Shown: positions 39,416-48,038 of the stretch, piece after piece
Position numbering within the stretch: the first letter of the stretch is position 1
How the letters are laid out: every line of letters begins with the position of its first letter
Assembly: GCA_018816945.1 (NCBI GenBank)
Contig: JAHIVC010000101.1
Coordinates: forward strand, 1-64,000
Length of the DNA: 64,000 nucleotides
Source: Bacteroidota bacterium
GTDB taxonomy: Bacteria; Bacteroidota; Bacteroidia; Bacteroidales; GCA-2711565
Direction: 5' to 3'
Program-made: the position numbers and the translations under genes
Notes under the pieces: model-generated
The model's database searches: none
What the model was told of the DNA's origin: nothing
Seen by the model: only the letters and a program-made list of their open reading frames with translations

Positions 39416-39496
39416 ATGAGAAATTTCAACACACATTTTGGTTTTTATTTTTATTTCTTCTTTTATCCACACAGGATTGGAGCGGTGTTCGTATAA
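39416..39496 (+). CDS. Phe/Tyr leader peptide 2
   Basis: This 26-codon frame starts MRNFNTHFG. Codons 8-17 contain six Phe and three Tyr (TTT GGT TTT TAT TTT TAT TTC TTC TTT TAT), and the peptide continues to a TAA at 39494. It lies entirely after the first attenuator, with no separate promoter box before it, so it is only made when attenuator 1 is read through. The composition resembles the pheA leader of enterobacteria. Confidence 0.87.
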   Translation: MRNFNTHFGFYFYFFFYPHRIGAVFV

Positions 39497-39544
39497 TAAA
39501 AATCTATTTATTAACCAATCCGCTCTAAAGGCGGATTTTTTTTT
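39474..39544 (+). terminator. Attenuator 2 (terminator with competing antiterminator)
   Basis: The terminator is AATCCGC (39517-39523) with GCGGATT (39531-39537) and T to 39544, ending just before pheA. The antiterminator is GGATTGG (39474-39480, inside leader 2 and 7 bases after its Phe/Tyr run) with CCAATCC (39515-39521). Confidence 0.86.
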
Positions 39545-39552
39545 GAAAAATT

Positions 39553-40425
39553 ATGAAGAAAGTAGGAATTCAAGGGTATTATAATTCATTTCATGAGATT
39601 GTGGCCCATCAATATTTTATAAATGAAGAAATTGAAATTGTGCCCTGTATGACCTTCGAAGGTTTGTTTGATGCCATTCACTCTTCAAAAGCCGATTTTG
39701 GAATTGTAGCAATAGAAAACACATTGGTGGGAAGCATACTGGGTAATTACACCCTGCTTCGCGAGTCGAATCTCTTAATTCGTGCCGAACACAAACTAAG
39801 GGTAAAACATAGTCTGCTCGCTTTAGAAGGTCAGAAGATTGAAGATATTACTGAAGTCCATTCACACCCAATGGCCCTGCAACAATGCGGCGAGTTCTTT
39901 AAGAGATATCCACATATTAAACTAATCAATAGCGATGATACTGCTTACAGTGCCTATGAAATTAGTCAGAACCAAATACTGGGAAGAGGTGCAATTTCGA
40001 ATGAAATAGCTGCAAAGAGTTTTGGCTTAAAACTGCTTGCAAGAGGGATTGAAACCAATAAGCGCAATTTTACCCGATTTTTAATCGTGAGCCCCATCGA
40101 CGAAACTGAAAAACAATTTAAAATTAAAGGTGAAATTAATAAGGCATCATGGGTTGTAACATTATCGCACCGATCAGGAAGTTTAGCACAACTTCTTACT
40201 GTTTTAGCAGCATTCGATATTAGTCTTACAAAAATCCAATCTCTTCCGTTAGTTGGACAAGAATGGACCTATTTGTTTTATATCGACATGATATTTGATA
40301 AAAATGATCAATACCAACGAGCGGTCCAAAGCATTGGGAAATATGTGGAAGACCTTAGAATATTGGGTGAATACCCGGCAGCAATAACTCCGGTTGAGCA
40401 TCAACAAATAAGTACACTTCACTAA
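39553..40425 (+). CDS. pheA: Prephenate dehydratase
   Basis: The 290-residue enzyme converts prephenate to phenylpyruvate. The N-terminal dehydratase domain (about 1-185) has GIVAIENTLVGSI, the HSHPMALQQC segment and the catalytic TRF motif in NFTRFLIV. An ACT domain follows (about 197-275). In that domain the ESRP motif that binds Phe in E. coli is KIQSLP and the GALV motif is GSLAQLL, so feedback by Phe may differ. It is the first gene of the operon, directly after two attenuators, and the next gene starts 6 bases later. Confidence 0.93.
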   Translation: MKKVGIQGYYNSFHEIVAHQYFINEEIEIVPCMTFEGLFDAIHSSKADFGIVAIENTLVGSILGNYTLLRESNLLIRAEHKLRVKHSLLALEGQKIEDITEVHSHPMALQQCGEFFKRYPHIKLINSDDTAYSAYEISQNQILGRGAISNEIAAKSFGLKLLARGIETNKRNFTRFLIVSPIDETEKQFKIKGEINKASWVVTLSHRSGSLAQLLTVLAAFDISLTKIQSLPLVGQEWTYLFYIDMIFDKNDQYQRAVQSIGKYVEDLRILGEYPAAITPVEHQQISTLH

Positions 40426-40431
40426 TATAAA

Positions 40432-41589
40432 ATGATTATACCGGCTAAAAGAGTTAACAGTATCAATGAATACTATTTCTCACACAAATTAAGGGAAATT
40501 GCCAGGAGAAATGCTTCAGGCGAAGATATCATCAATTTAGGGATTGGCAATCCTGATCTGTTGCCGTCCGATTCAACTATCGAAACTTTACAGGTTGAAA
40601 TTTCAAAAACAGACTCGCACGGTTACCAGCCTTACAAGGGAATTGACGAACTAAGGAACGCTTTCTCAAGTTGGTACAAATCAAAATTTAAGGTTGATTT
40701 AAATCCTGAAACTGAAATTTTACCCCTTATTGGTTCGAAAGAAGGGATCTTACATATATCCATGGCTTTTTTAAACCCGGGCGATAAAGTTTTAATTCCA
40801 GATCCGGGATACCCCACTTACAAGGCCGTTAGTGAACTGATAGGTGCAACTCCATTAATTTACAAACTGGAGAAAGAACTCAACTGGTTACCCAATTTGG
40901 GGAAATTAAGCAAACTGGATTTATCCGGAGTTAAACTGATGTGGGTAAACTATCCGAATATGCCTACAGGTGCTCAAATCAACAAAGAAGGCTTTAAAAA
41001 ATTGTTGGACTTTGCACGTTCAAACAACATTGTGATCTGTAACGATAATCCTTACAGTTTCATATTGAACGAGAAGCCTTTGAGTATTTTATCAATACCG
41101 GGTGCAAAAGAAATTGCGATTGAGTTAAATTCTCTGAGCAAATCGCACAATATGGCAGGATGGCGAATTGGAATGCTTGCTTCAAACACCCAGTTTATTC
41201 AATACATCCTTAAAGTAAAAAGCAATATGGATTCGGGCATTTTTAAACCTTTACAAAAAGCGGCTGCAAAAGCCCTGAACAATCCTGATTTCTGGTATCA
41301 GAATTTGAATCACGAGTATGCGGAAAGACAAAAAATCGGCTTTGAGATACTCGATATATTAAAATGTAATTATCAAATAAATCAGGTGGGAATGTTTATC
41401 TGGGCAGAAATCCCTAACTCTGTATATAGTTCCGAATCATATGCCGAACACATCCTGAACAAAGCAAAAGTATTCATTACACCCGGATTTATTTTCGGGG
41501 TTCAGGGCGAACGATATATCAGAATTTCATTAAGCAACTCTCGCGAAAAATTACTACTAGCCAAATCAAGAATTTTATTAAACATCTAA
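40432..41589 (+). CDS. Class I/II PLP aminotransferase, probably aromatic
   Basis: The 385-residue protein has the fold-type I pattern with GIGNPDLLPS near the N terminus, the VNYPNMPTGA loop (where most members have NPNNPTG), the PLP lysine K237 in SLSKSHNMAGWRIG and a C-terminal YIRISLS arginine motif. It most resembles LL-diaminopimelate or aspartate-type aminotransferases. Placement between pheA and the DAHP synthase suggests it makes Phe and Tyr from their keto acids, or transaminates prephenate. Gaps of 6 bases on both sides show tight operon packing. Confidence 0.85.
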   Translation: MIIPAKRVNSINEYYFSHKLREIARRNASGEDIINLGIGNPDLLPSDSTIETLQVEISKTDSHGYQPYKGIDELRNAFSSWYKSKFKVDLNPETEILPLIGSKEGILHISMAFLNPGDKVLIPDPGYPTYKAVSELIGATPLIYKLEKELNWLPNLGKLSKLDLSGVKLMWVNYPNMPTGAQINKEGFKKLLDFARSNNIVICNDNPYSFILNEKPLSILSIPGAKEIAIELNSLSKSHNMAGWRIGMLASNTQFIQYILKVKSNMDSGIFKPLQKAAAKALNNPDFWYQNLNHEYAERQKIGFEILDILKCNYQINQVGMFIWAEIPNSVYSSESYAEHILNKAKVFITPGFIFGVQGERYIRISLSNSREKLLLAKSRILLNI

Positions 41590-41595
41590 ATTATT

Positions 41596-42687
41596 ATGAA
41601 TCCGTCTATCGAAATTGAAACATTAAAAGTCAATAATCAGGAATTAAAAAGGCCGCTATATATAGCCGGGCCATGCAGTGCCGAAACCGAAGAGCAAACC
41701 CTTGCTACAGCCGGGGCATTGGCAGCGATGGGGATAAAAGTTTTCAGGGCCGGTATTTGGAAACCCAGAACACGCCCGGGCTCTTTTGAGGGTGTTGGTA
41801 CAAAAGGCCTTCCCTGGATGAAAAAGGTGAAGGAAGAAACAGGGATGCTCATTGGCACCGAGGTTGCCACCGCTGTTCATGTTTATGAAGCATTAAAATA
41901 CGGAATGGATATGCTGTGGATTGGTGCCCGGACAACCGCCAATCCTTTTGCTGTTCATGAAATTGCTGAAGCTATGCGTGGAGTTGACATTCCTATCTTA
42001 ATTAAAAACCCCGTGAATCCTGATTTGGATTTATGGATCGGAGCTATTGAACGAATAAATCAGGTGGGAGTTAAAAAAGTGGCAGCTATTCATCGTGGGT
42101 TTTCATCTTATAACAAAGCAAAATACAGGAACGAGCCAAACTGGCAAATTCCGATCGACTTAAAAAGAACCATTCCGGAGATTCAACTTATCGCTGATCC
42201 AAGCCATATTTCCGGAAAGCGGGATTTAATTTTAGAAGTTTCTCAGCAAGCCATGGATTTAAATTTTGATGGACTCATGATCGAAACACATATCGATCCG
42301 GACAATGCATGGAGCGATGCCAACCAACAATTAACTCCTGAAGGGTTAAAAGCTTTTTTTGATCAGTTGGTAGTCAGAAATACGAATAACAATCCAAAAG
42401 TCAATTACGATCTGGAAGATTTACGACACGAAATTGATCAACTGGATATCAGCATTCTTGATATGTTGGGTAAACGAATGCAGGTGGCTGAAAACATCGG
42501 ACGATACAAAAGGGATAATGATGTAACAATTTTTCAACCCGGCAGATATACGGAAATCATGGAGAAAAGAGCCAGACAGGCCATCATCAATGGATTAAGC
42601 CGAGAATTTAGCGACCAGATATTTAAGTCCATACACGAAGAATCCATCTTGCATCAAAAAATGATCATGAACAAAAATAAAATCTAA
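41596..42687 (+). CDS. Bifunctional DAHP synthase/chorismate mutase
   Basis: The 363-residue fusion has an N-terminal DAHP synthase of the AroA-I-beta type (about 1-265; AGPCSAETEEQ, AGIWKPRTRPGSFEG, GTEVA, IADPSHISGKRD). A C-terminal chorismate mutase follows (about 275-360; DLRHEIDQLDISILDMLGKR, NIGRYKRDNDVTIFQ). It catalyses the first step of the shikimate pathway and the branch step to prephenate. In relatives the mutase domain mediates inhibition of the synthase. Both activities feed its neighbours pheA and tyrA. Confidence 0.94.
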   Translation: MNPSIEIETLKVNNQELKRPLYIAGPCSAETEEQTLATAGALAAMGIKVFRAGIWKPRTRPGSFEGVGTKGLPWMKKVKEETGMLIGTEVATAVHVYEALKYGMDMLWIGARTTANPFAVHEIAEAMRGVDIPILIKNPVNPDLDLWIGAIERINQVGVKKVAAIHRGFSSYNKAKYRNEPNWQIPIDLKRTIPEIQLIADPSHISGKRDLILEVSQQAMDLNFDGLMIETHIDPDNAWSDANQQLTPEGLKAFFDQLVVRNTNNNPKVNYDLEDLRHEIDQLDISILDMLGKRMQVAENIGRYKRDNDVTIFQPGRYTEIMEKRARQAIINGLSREFSDQIFKSIHEESILHQKMIMNKNKI

Positions 42688-42710
42688 AAAACTTTTTAAA
42701 AAACATATCA

Positions 42711-43547
42711 ATGAAAATATTAATTGTAGGCGCAGGAAAAATGGGCATTTGGCTCTCCGACGCACTTTGTTTGCAACATGAAGTAGCAATTTTTGATCGG
42801 AATATGGAAAAGCTCAAGTACGTATTTAATACGGAAAGATTAATAAACTTACAGCAGATTCAGGAGTTCGATCCCGAATTATTGATTAATGCTGTCGACT
42901 TAAAAAATACTATACAGGCCTTTGATGAACTAACTCCCTATTTGTCTCAGCAATGTATTCTTGCAGATATTGCATCCGTAAAAAATGGCCTTAGAAATTA
43001 CTACCTGGAAAGCGGATTCCGATTTGTATCAACACATCCGATGTTCGGGCCTACTTTTGCAAGTTTAAGGGATTTAAAAAATCAACATGCCATTATCATC
43101 AAAGAATCAGATGAAATTGGAAAAAATTTCTTTCATTCATTTTATGAATCATTAAATTTAAGCATTCATGAATATTCTTTTGTTGGTCACGATCAAACGA
43201 TCGCTTATTCATTGGCAATCCCTTTTTCGTCAACCCTAGTTTTTGCTGCTTGCATGCGGAAACAAGATGCACCCGGAACGACTTTCAAAAATCATCTAAA
43301 AATTGCCGAAGGCTTACTTTCGGAAGATGTTTTCCTGATTTCAGAGATTTTATTCGGGCCCCACAGTGCATTTCAATTGGAACGGATCAAAGATCAATTA
43401 ATTCATTTACTTGAAATCATAAAAAATAAGGATACTGAAAAACTTCATCAATATCTCCATGATATAAAAAAGAATTTGAACTCCCCGGCCATAAGGCCGG
43501 AAGAATTCATTGAAACCTTAAATAATATGGAACACGGCATCATTTAA
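42711..43547 (+). CDS. tyrA: Prephenate dehydrogenase
   Basis: The 278-residue protein starts with a dinucleotide-binding motif (MKILIVGAGKMGIWLSD). It contains the ADIASVKNGLRNYY and STHPMFGPTFASL segments typical of TyrA, where the conserved His of HPMFGP contributes to catalysis. It oxidises prephenate to 4-hydroxyphenylpyruvate with NAD(P). It is the last biosynthetic gene of the operon; xerD follows after 43 bases. Confidence 0.92.
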   Translation: MKILIVGAGKMGIWLSDALCLQHEVAIFDRNMEKLKYVFNTERLINLQQIQEFDPELLINAVDLKNTIQAFDELTPYLSQQCILADIASVKNGLRNYYLESGFRFVSTHPMFGPTFASLRDLKNQHAIIIKESDEIGKNFFHSFYESLNLSIHEYSFVGHDQTIAYSLAIPFSSTLVFAACMRKQDAPGTTFKNHLKIAEGLLSEDVFLISEILFGPHSAFQLERIKDQLIHLLEIIKNKDTEKLHQYLHDIKKNLNSPAIRPEEFIETLNNMEHGII

Positions 43548-43590
43548 AAATTTAACAAATCCATTTCAGCTTTAAATTTTATATTTGTTC

Positions 43591-44514
43591 ATGAATTGGG
43601 ACTTGCATATAAAAGGATTTAGGTCATTTTTATCTTTCGAAAAGTCATTGTCGAAAAATTCTATAGCCGCTTATACAACTGATGTTGAAAAGTTAGCTTC
43701 GTATTTTGATCAATCGGATATTGATATCTCTCCCGACAAGGTAAAGCATGAGGACTTAAAAGGGTTTATTATCTGGATAAACAAATTGGGGGTAAGTTCC
43801 AGCACTCAAACACGCATCATTTCAGGGATCAAGGCATTTTACAAATACATGCTGATGGAAGAAATCATCAGTCAGAACCCGACAGAACTTTTAGAGTCGC
43901 CACGAATTGGACGTAAATTGCCCGATACCCTCAATTTAGATGAAGTGAACATGCTCATCGACAGCATTGATTTGAGTACTGAAAACGGTCAGCGAAATAA
44001 GGCAATTCTTGAAACCTTATACGGCTGTGGCCTTCGTGTAACGGAGTTAATTGAATTAAAATTATCCAATTTACATTTTAAACAAGGTTATATAAATGTT
44101 GTTGGTAAAGGAAATAAAGAGCGACTAACACCTATCGGCTCGGTGGCAATGAAAAATATCCAGCTTTATATCGATAATTACAGAAATCATCAAACAATAC
44201 AGTCGGGTGAAGAAGACATCGTTTTTTTAAACAACCGGGGTCACAAACTTTCGCGAGTCATGATTTTTTTAATCATCAAAAAACAAATGGAACTGATTGG
44301 CTTGAGAAAAAAAGTAAGTCCACATACGTTAAGGCATTCATTTGCCTCACATTTAGTGGATAAGGGTGCTGATTTAAGGGCCGTACAGGAAATGTTAGGT
44401 CATGAATCAATCACTACCACCGAAATTTACACTCACCTTGATCGAAATTATTTAAAGAAAACCATTGAGGAATTTCATCCACGATCAAAAAAGAATAGAA
44501 AATCACGGGTATGA
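43591..44514 (+). CDS. xerD: Tyrosine recombinase XerD
   Basis: The 307-residue protein has all catalytic residues: R149 (CGLRVTEL), H245 and R248 (HTLRHSFASH), H271 (LGHESI) and Y280 (TEIYTH). N- and C-terminal parts fit XerD, the partner that FtsK activates at dif. The start chosen is ATG 43591; the frame opens two codons earlier at a TTG. TATATTTG (43580-43587) lies immediately before the ATG, so if it is a promoter the mRNA would be nearly leaderless. Otherwise it is read from the Phe/Tyr operon. Confidence 0.93.
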   Translation: MNWDLHIKGFRSFLSFEKSLSKNSIAAYTTDVEKLASYFDQSDIDISPDKVKHEDLKGFIIWINKLGVSSSTQTRIISGIKAFYKYMLMEEIISQNPTELLESPRIGRKLPDTLNLDEVNMLIDSIDLSTENGQRNKAILETLYGCGLRVTELIELKLSNLHFKQGYINVVGKGNKERLTPIGSVAMKNIQLYIDNYRNHQTIQSGEEDIVFLNNRGHKLSRVMIFLIIKKQMELIGLRKKVSPHTLRHSFASHLVDKGADLRAVQEMLGHESITTTEIYTHLDRNYLKKTIEEFHPRSKKNRKSRV

Positions 44515-44713
44515 AACCCCAAAGCCCCGAGAATTCGGGAGAAACAAATACCGTAGCAGAGTTGCGGGAAACCTGACTGTTGTCAGGTAAGTTAAACCGC
44601 ATGATATCCCTCGACTATCGCTCGAGATCCCAGCCTGCCCTCATTCGGCGGGTATAACGTTTGGTTGGAGTTCGGCTAAATGATTTTGAGAATCAAAATC
44701 ATAGTCTCACTAA
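44515..44713. repeat. Spacer packed with small palindromes
   Basis: About 200 bases hold at least five inverted repeats: CCCCGA/TCGGGA type (about 44524), CCTGAC/GTCAGG (about 44572), CTCGA/TCGAG (about 44609), a CCTGCC/GGCGGG-type repeat (about 44634) and TGATTTTGA-GAA-TCAAAATCA (about 44681-44701). No coding frame was seen. It separates the convergent xerD and hypothetical genes. Confidence 0.6.
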
Positions 44714-45178
44714 TTAAAACTCTTCAATCTCGCCGTGTTCATCAACAAGAACACCCCAATTCACAGCAATTAATTCTTTATCTTCAAAGAAAAAATCAAT
44801 CATGCCGTCCTCAAAAGAAAGCCTGTATTCTCCATTTTCTTCAATATCGGTTTCAATATCGGAAAAACCATTGGCTTTCATCAAATCGGTAATTTGCTTT
44901 TCGTTCATTTTAAAAACCAATTCACCAAATAATAAGGTATTGGCATTATCGGTTTCAAAACAAGAAACGATTGATTTCTCAGCCCCCCTACCTTCAATAA
45001 AAACAGACAATCCCAGATTCCAATAATTCATTATTACGGTATTGAAATCTTCATCTTCCTGAATATTTTCAATATCTTCAGCATCGCCAATGGTTGCAAC
45101 CACCTGCTCAATGGTGAATCCAAAATTAATTTCCCCGAATCCGACTTTGGGTTTAATATTAAGTGTTAATTTACTCAT
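44714..45178 (-). CDS. Hypothetical acidic protein
   Basis: The 154-residue protein is not one I can name. It starts with KPKVGFGEINFGFTIEQVVATIG, a pattern (G-x-G-x-I-x-F-G-x-S/T) seen in assorted small bacterial proteins, and continues as a strongly acidic alternating-strand sequence without cysteine clusters or membrane segments. No signal peptide is present. It lies 21 bases downstream of the SDR gene on the same strand, so the two are probably co-transcribed. Confidence 0.7.
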   Translation of the reverse strand: MSKLTLNIKPKVGFGEINFGFTIEQVVATIGDAEDIENIQEDEDFNTVIMNYWNLGLSVFIEGRGAEKSIVSCFETDNANTLLFGELVFKMNEKQITDLMKANGFSDIETDIEENGEYRLSFEDGMIDFFFEDKELIAVNWGVLVDEHGEIEEF

Positions 45179-45199
45179 GTTATGATTAATTTATTTTAT

Positions 45200-46006
45200 C
45201 TATTTAAATGGTGAATTAGGTTCTTTTGCCATGTGATTATAAACCATTTTATCCAAATATTTTGGAAAGAACTTATTTATCAGCACAGTCATTTTCCCTT
45301 GAAAGGTTAAAACTAATGAATTTTTTCGTTTCATGATCGCTTTATAAATTCTATTTGCAACTTCTTCAGCCGACATCATTTCTGCTTCATCCCGCGGAGA
45401 CTCTCCTTGCTGCGATCCGTCACTTCCCAGAGCGGTTGTCCTGATATTTGATGCGGTAAAACCCGGACATGCAATTAAAACATGTAAGCCTTTTTTTAAA
45501 TTCTCAATTCTCACCGTTTCCAAAAAACCATGAATTGCAAATTTAGAAGCGGAATAACCGGTACGTCCGGGTAATCCTTTATATCCTGCAATGGATGAAA
45601 CCCCGACCAAAGACCCTTTTGAGGCTAAAAGATAAGGCAATGCATATTTCGAACAATAAACGGTTCCCCAAAAATTCACATCCATTAATTTCCTGATTAC
45701 GTTTAAATCCAAATCTTCAAACAGAGCACGCATCGAAATACCTGCATTATTTATTAATACATCTATTCGACCATATTTATCAACAGCCTTTTGAATCAAA
45801 TTCTTGCAATCTTCCTCTTTACTCACATCTGTCATCACAGGAAGAATGTCTTTGAAATTTCCACTCAATTCCTGAACAAGTTCATCAAGTTTATCGATGC
45901 CGCGTGCCCCCACTACCAAAGCGGTCCCGGGTTCGGCAAATCTTTTTGTCAATGCTTTCCCAATCCCTGAAGAAGCGCCGGTTATAACTATTACTTTTTT
46001 AATCAT
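45200..46006 (-). CDS. Short-chain dehydrogenase/reductase
   Basis: The 268-residue protein has the classical SDR elements: TGASSGIG near the N terminus, NNAG after strand 4, a Ser in VGVSSIAGYKG and the catalytic YSASK motif. The specificity cannot be read. Coenzyme preference is unclear, although R residues after strand 2 (VVGARG) hint at NADPH. It is divergent from the aminotransferase at 46165. Confidence 0.9.
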   Translation of the reverse strand: MIKKVIVITGASSGIGKALTKRFAEPGTALVVGARGIDKLDELVQELSGNFKDILPVMTDVSKEEDCKNLIQKAVDKYGRIDVLINNAGISMRALFEDLDLNVIRKLMDVNFWGTVYCSKYALPYLLASKGSLVGVSSIAGYKGLPGRTGYSASKFAIHGFLETVRIENLKKGLHVLIACPGFTASNIRTTALGSDGSQQGESPRDEAEMMSAEEVANRIYKAIMKRKNSLVLTFQGKMTVLINKFFPKYLDKMVYNHMAKEPNSPFK

Positions 46007-46141
46007 CTATTTTACTAATGTATGCCTGCAAGTATAAATATTTTTATTTAATAAAGGTCGGTTTGTGTATTTTATTTATTAAATATAATTTTTATCTACA
46101 TCATTTAATCATTGAAAAAAGCATCAATCAAATCTTTAATC

Positions 46142-46149
46142 TATTTTTG
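46142..46149 (+). promoter_or_regulatory. -7 box of the aminotransferase-aat run
   Basis: TATTTTTG matches TAnnTTTG and lies 15 bases before the ATG at 46165. It supports that start over the longer frame opening at 46018. Confidence 0.6.
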
Positions 46150-46164
46150 TATAAAATAAAGGAC

Positions 46165-47361
46165 ATGCTCACGAACCGACAATTATTTACATTAAATCTT
46201 GCTTGCCCGGCTGCCACGCCAATGGCTCTGGAAATTGTGCGTGCTGAAGGCATTTATATGTTCGATGATAAAGGCAAAAGATATGTTGATCTGGTTTCCG
46301 GAGTAGCAGTAAATAATATAGGGCACAGGCATCCAAAAGTCATTGAAGCCATTAAAGATCAATTGGATCAATATTTACATTTGATGGTTTATGGGGAATA
46401 TATCCAAAGTCCACAAGTGCAATTAGCAAAGCTTCTTACCGATAATTTACCTGTCAGTTTAAATTCTGTTTATCTGGTAAACTCAGGGAGCGAAGCCATT
46501 GAGGGTGCATTAAAACTTGCAAAGCGTGTTACGAACAGAAGCCGGATTTTCTCCTTCAAAAATGCCTATCATGGCAGTACGCATGGCGCATTAAGTGTTT
46601 TGGGAAATGAAGAATTAAAAAATGCCTACCGTCCGTTGTTACCCGATGTACATTTTCTAAATTTCAATAACGAAGATGATTTAGAAAGGATCAGCAACCA
46701 AACGGCGTGTGTGCTTGTTGAGCCAATACAGGCCGAAGCAGGAATTATTTTACCCGAAAATAATTATTTAAAAAAGCTCAAGGATCGTTGCATCGAAACC
46801 GGTGCACTGTTAATATTTGATGAAGTTCAGATGGCTTTCGGCCGAACGGGGAAATTGTTTTCATTCGAGAATTTTGATGTAATTCCTGATATAATATGCC
46901 TGGCTAAAGGCATGGGCGGAGGCATGCCCATTGGTGCATTTATTGCCTCCCGGGAAATGATGAATACCCTCACCAACAAACCTGAATTGGGGCATATCAC
47001 AACTTTTGGCGGTCATCCGGTTTGTGCCGCAGCAGGGCTGGCAAGCTTAAAAGTAATTATTGAAGAAAAGCTTGCTGAGAGTGCCAATGCAAAAGGCGAA
47101 TTATTCAAAAAGAACCTTACCGGACTTCCCGGGATAAATCACATCAGAGGAATGGGTTTAATGTTGGCGATTGAAGTGGAAACCCAGGATTTGAACAATA
47201 TAATCATTAATCAATTACTGGATAAGGGACTCATTGTCGATCGTTTTCTATTTAATCAAAATGCCTTTCGGATTGCCCCACCCCTGACAATAACTGAGGA
47301 CCAGATTGAAGAAATATCGGCAAATGTGGCTCAGTGTATCATTGATGCTAATCAAAGATGA
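46165..47361 (+). CDS. Class III PLP aminotransferase
   Basis: The 398-residue protein starts at MLTNRQLF; the frame continues upstream to 46018, but that part is hydrophobic, low in complexity and crosses the promoter box. Class III features are VNSGSEAIEGALKLAKR, the YHGSTHG segment, DEVQMAFGRTG and the PLP lysine K248 in CLAKGMGGG. It resembles acetylornithine or ornithine-type and gamma-aminobutyrate-type enzymes; the specific substrate is unclear, and no arginine genes are nearby. It overlaps aat by 4 bases (ATGA), indicating coupled translation. Confidence 0.87.
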   Translation: MLTNRQLFTLNLACPAATPMALEIVRAEGIYMFDDKGKRYVDLVSGVAVNNIGHRHPKVIEAIKDQLDQYLHLMVYGEYIQSPQVQLAKLLTDNLPVSLNSVYLVNSGSEAIEGALKLAKRVTNRSRIFSFKNAYHGSTHGALSVLGNEELKNAYRPLLPDVHFLNFNNEDDLERISNQTACVLVEPIQAEAGIILPENNYLKKLKDRCIETGALLIFDEVQMAFGRTGKLFSFENFDVIPDIICLAKGMGGGMPIGAFIASREMMNTLTNKPELGHITTFGGHPVCAAAGLASLKVIIEEKLAESANAKGELFKKNLTGLPGINHIRGMGLMLAIEVETQDLNNIIINQLLDKGLIVDRFLFNQNAFRIAPPLTITEDQIEEISANVAQCIIDANQR

Positions 47362-48032
47362 CCATATTTGCACTCACAAATGAGCTAATTTTCCCTGATC
47401 CGGGCTTGGCAAATGAGGATGGATTGCTGGCGGTAGGTGGCGATTTAAGTCTGGAACGCTTGCTTTTGGCTTATCAGCATGGTATATTTCCATGGTACGA
47501 CGATCATTCACCCATCCTTTGGTGGGCATTAAATCCGCGTATGGTTCTTTTTCCAAATAAATTTAAGGTCTCAAAAAGCTTACGTCAGCTTATCAATAAA
47601 GAAATTTTTGAAATCAGGATGGATCATAATTTTAAAAAAGTGCTGGATCAATGCAGCCTGGTTCCCCGTAAAGATCAGCATGGAACCTGGATTAACGATG
47701 AAATGAAAAATGCTTACGTAAACCTCTTTGATTATGGATTTGCACATTCTGTTGAAGTATATTTAGATCAAGAATTGGTTGGCGGATTGTATGGAGTTGC
47801 GATCGGGAAAATATTTTATGGAGAGTCCATGTTTCATCTGGTAAACAATGCTTCAAAAGTTGCCTTCTATTATTTAATACAAAAACTAAATTCGTTAAAT
47901 TACAATCTAATTGACGCACAGATGGAGACCCCGTTAATCAAGAGTTTGGGTGGAGAATTGATCCCTTTGGAAGCATACAGGGCAATACTGAAATCATCTA
48001 TCGACAATACAAATTTTCAATGCAAATGGTGA
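47358..48032 (+). CDS. aat: Leucyl/phenylalanyl-tRNA-protein transferase
   Basis: The 224-residue enzyme transfers Leu or Phe from tRNA to proteins with N-terminal Arg or Lys, marking them for ClpS-ClpAP. The family signature FPDPGLANEDGLLAVGGDLSLERLLLAYQHGIFPW (quoted here as GLLAVGGDL and GIFPWY) and WWALNPRMVL are present, as is GGLYGVAIGKIFYGESMF. It overlaps the upstream aminotransferase; guaD follows 6 bases later. Confidence 0.94.
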   Translation: MTIFALTNELIFPDPGLANEDGLLAVGGDLSLERLLLAYQHGIFPWYDDHSPILWWALNPRMVLFPNKFKVSKSLRQLINKEIFEIRMDHNFKKVLDQCSLVPRKDQHGTWINDEMKNAYVNLFDYGFAHSVEVYLDQELVGGLYGVAIGKIFYGESMFHLVNNASKVAFYYLIQKLNSLNYNLIDAQMETPLIKSLGGELIPLEAYRAILKSSIDNTNFQCKW

Positions 48033-48038
48033 AATAAA

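Noticed and set aside
39400-39416. Separate promoter for leader peptide 2 (TTGACA after the first terminator)
   Set aside because: TTGACA is a sigma-70-type box not typical of this phylum, and no TAnnTTTG box follows before the ATG.
46018-46164. N-terminal extension of the class III aminotransferase
   Set aside because: The residues are low-complexity and hydrophobic, and the -7 box at 46142 lies within them.
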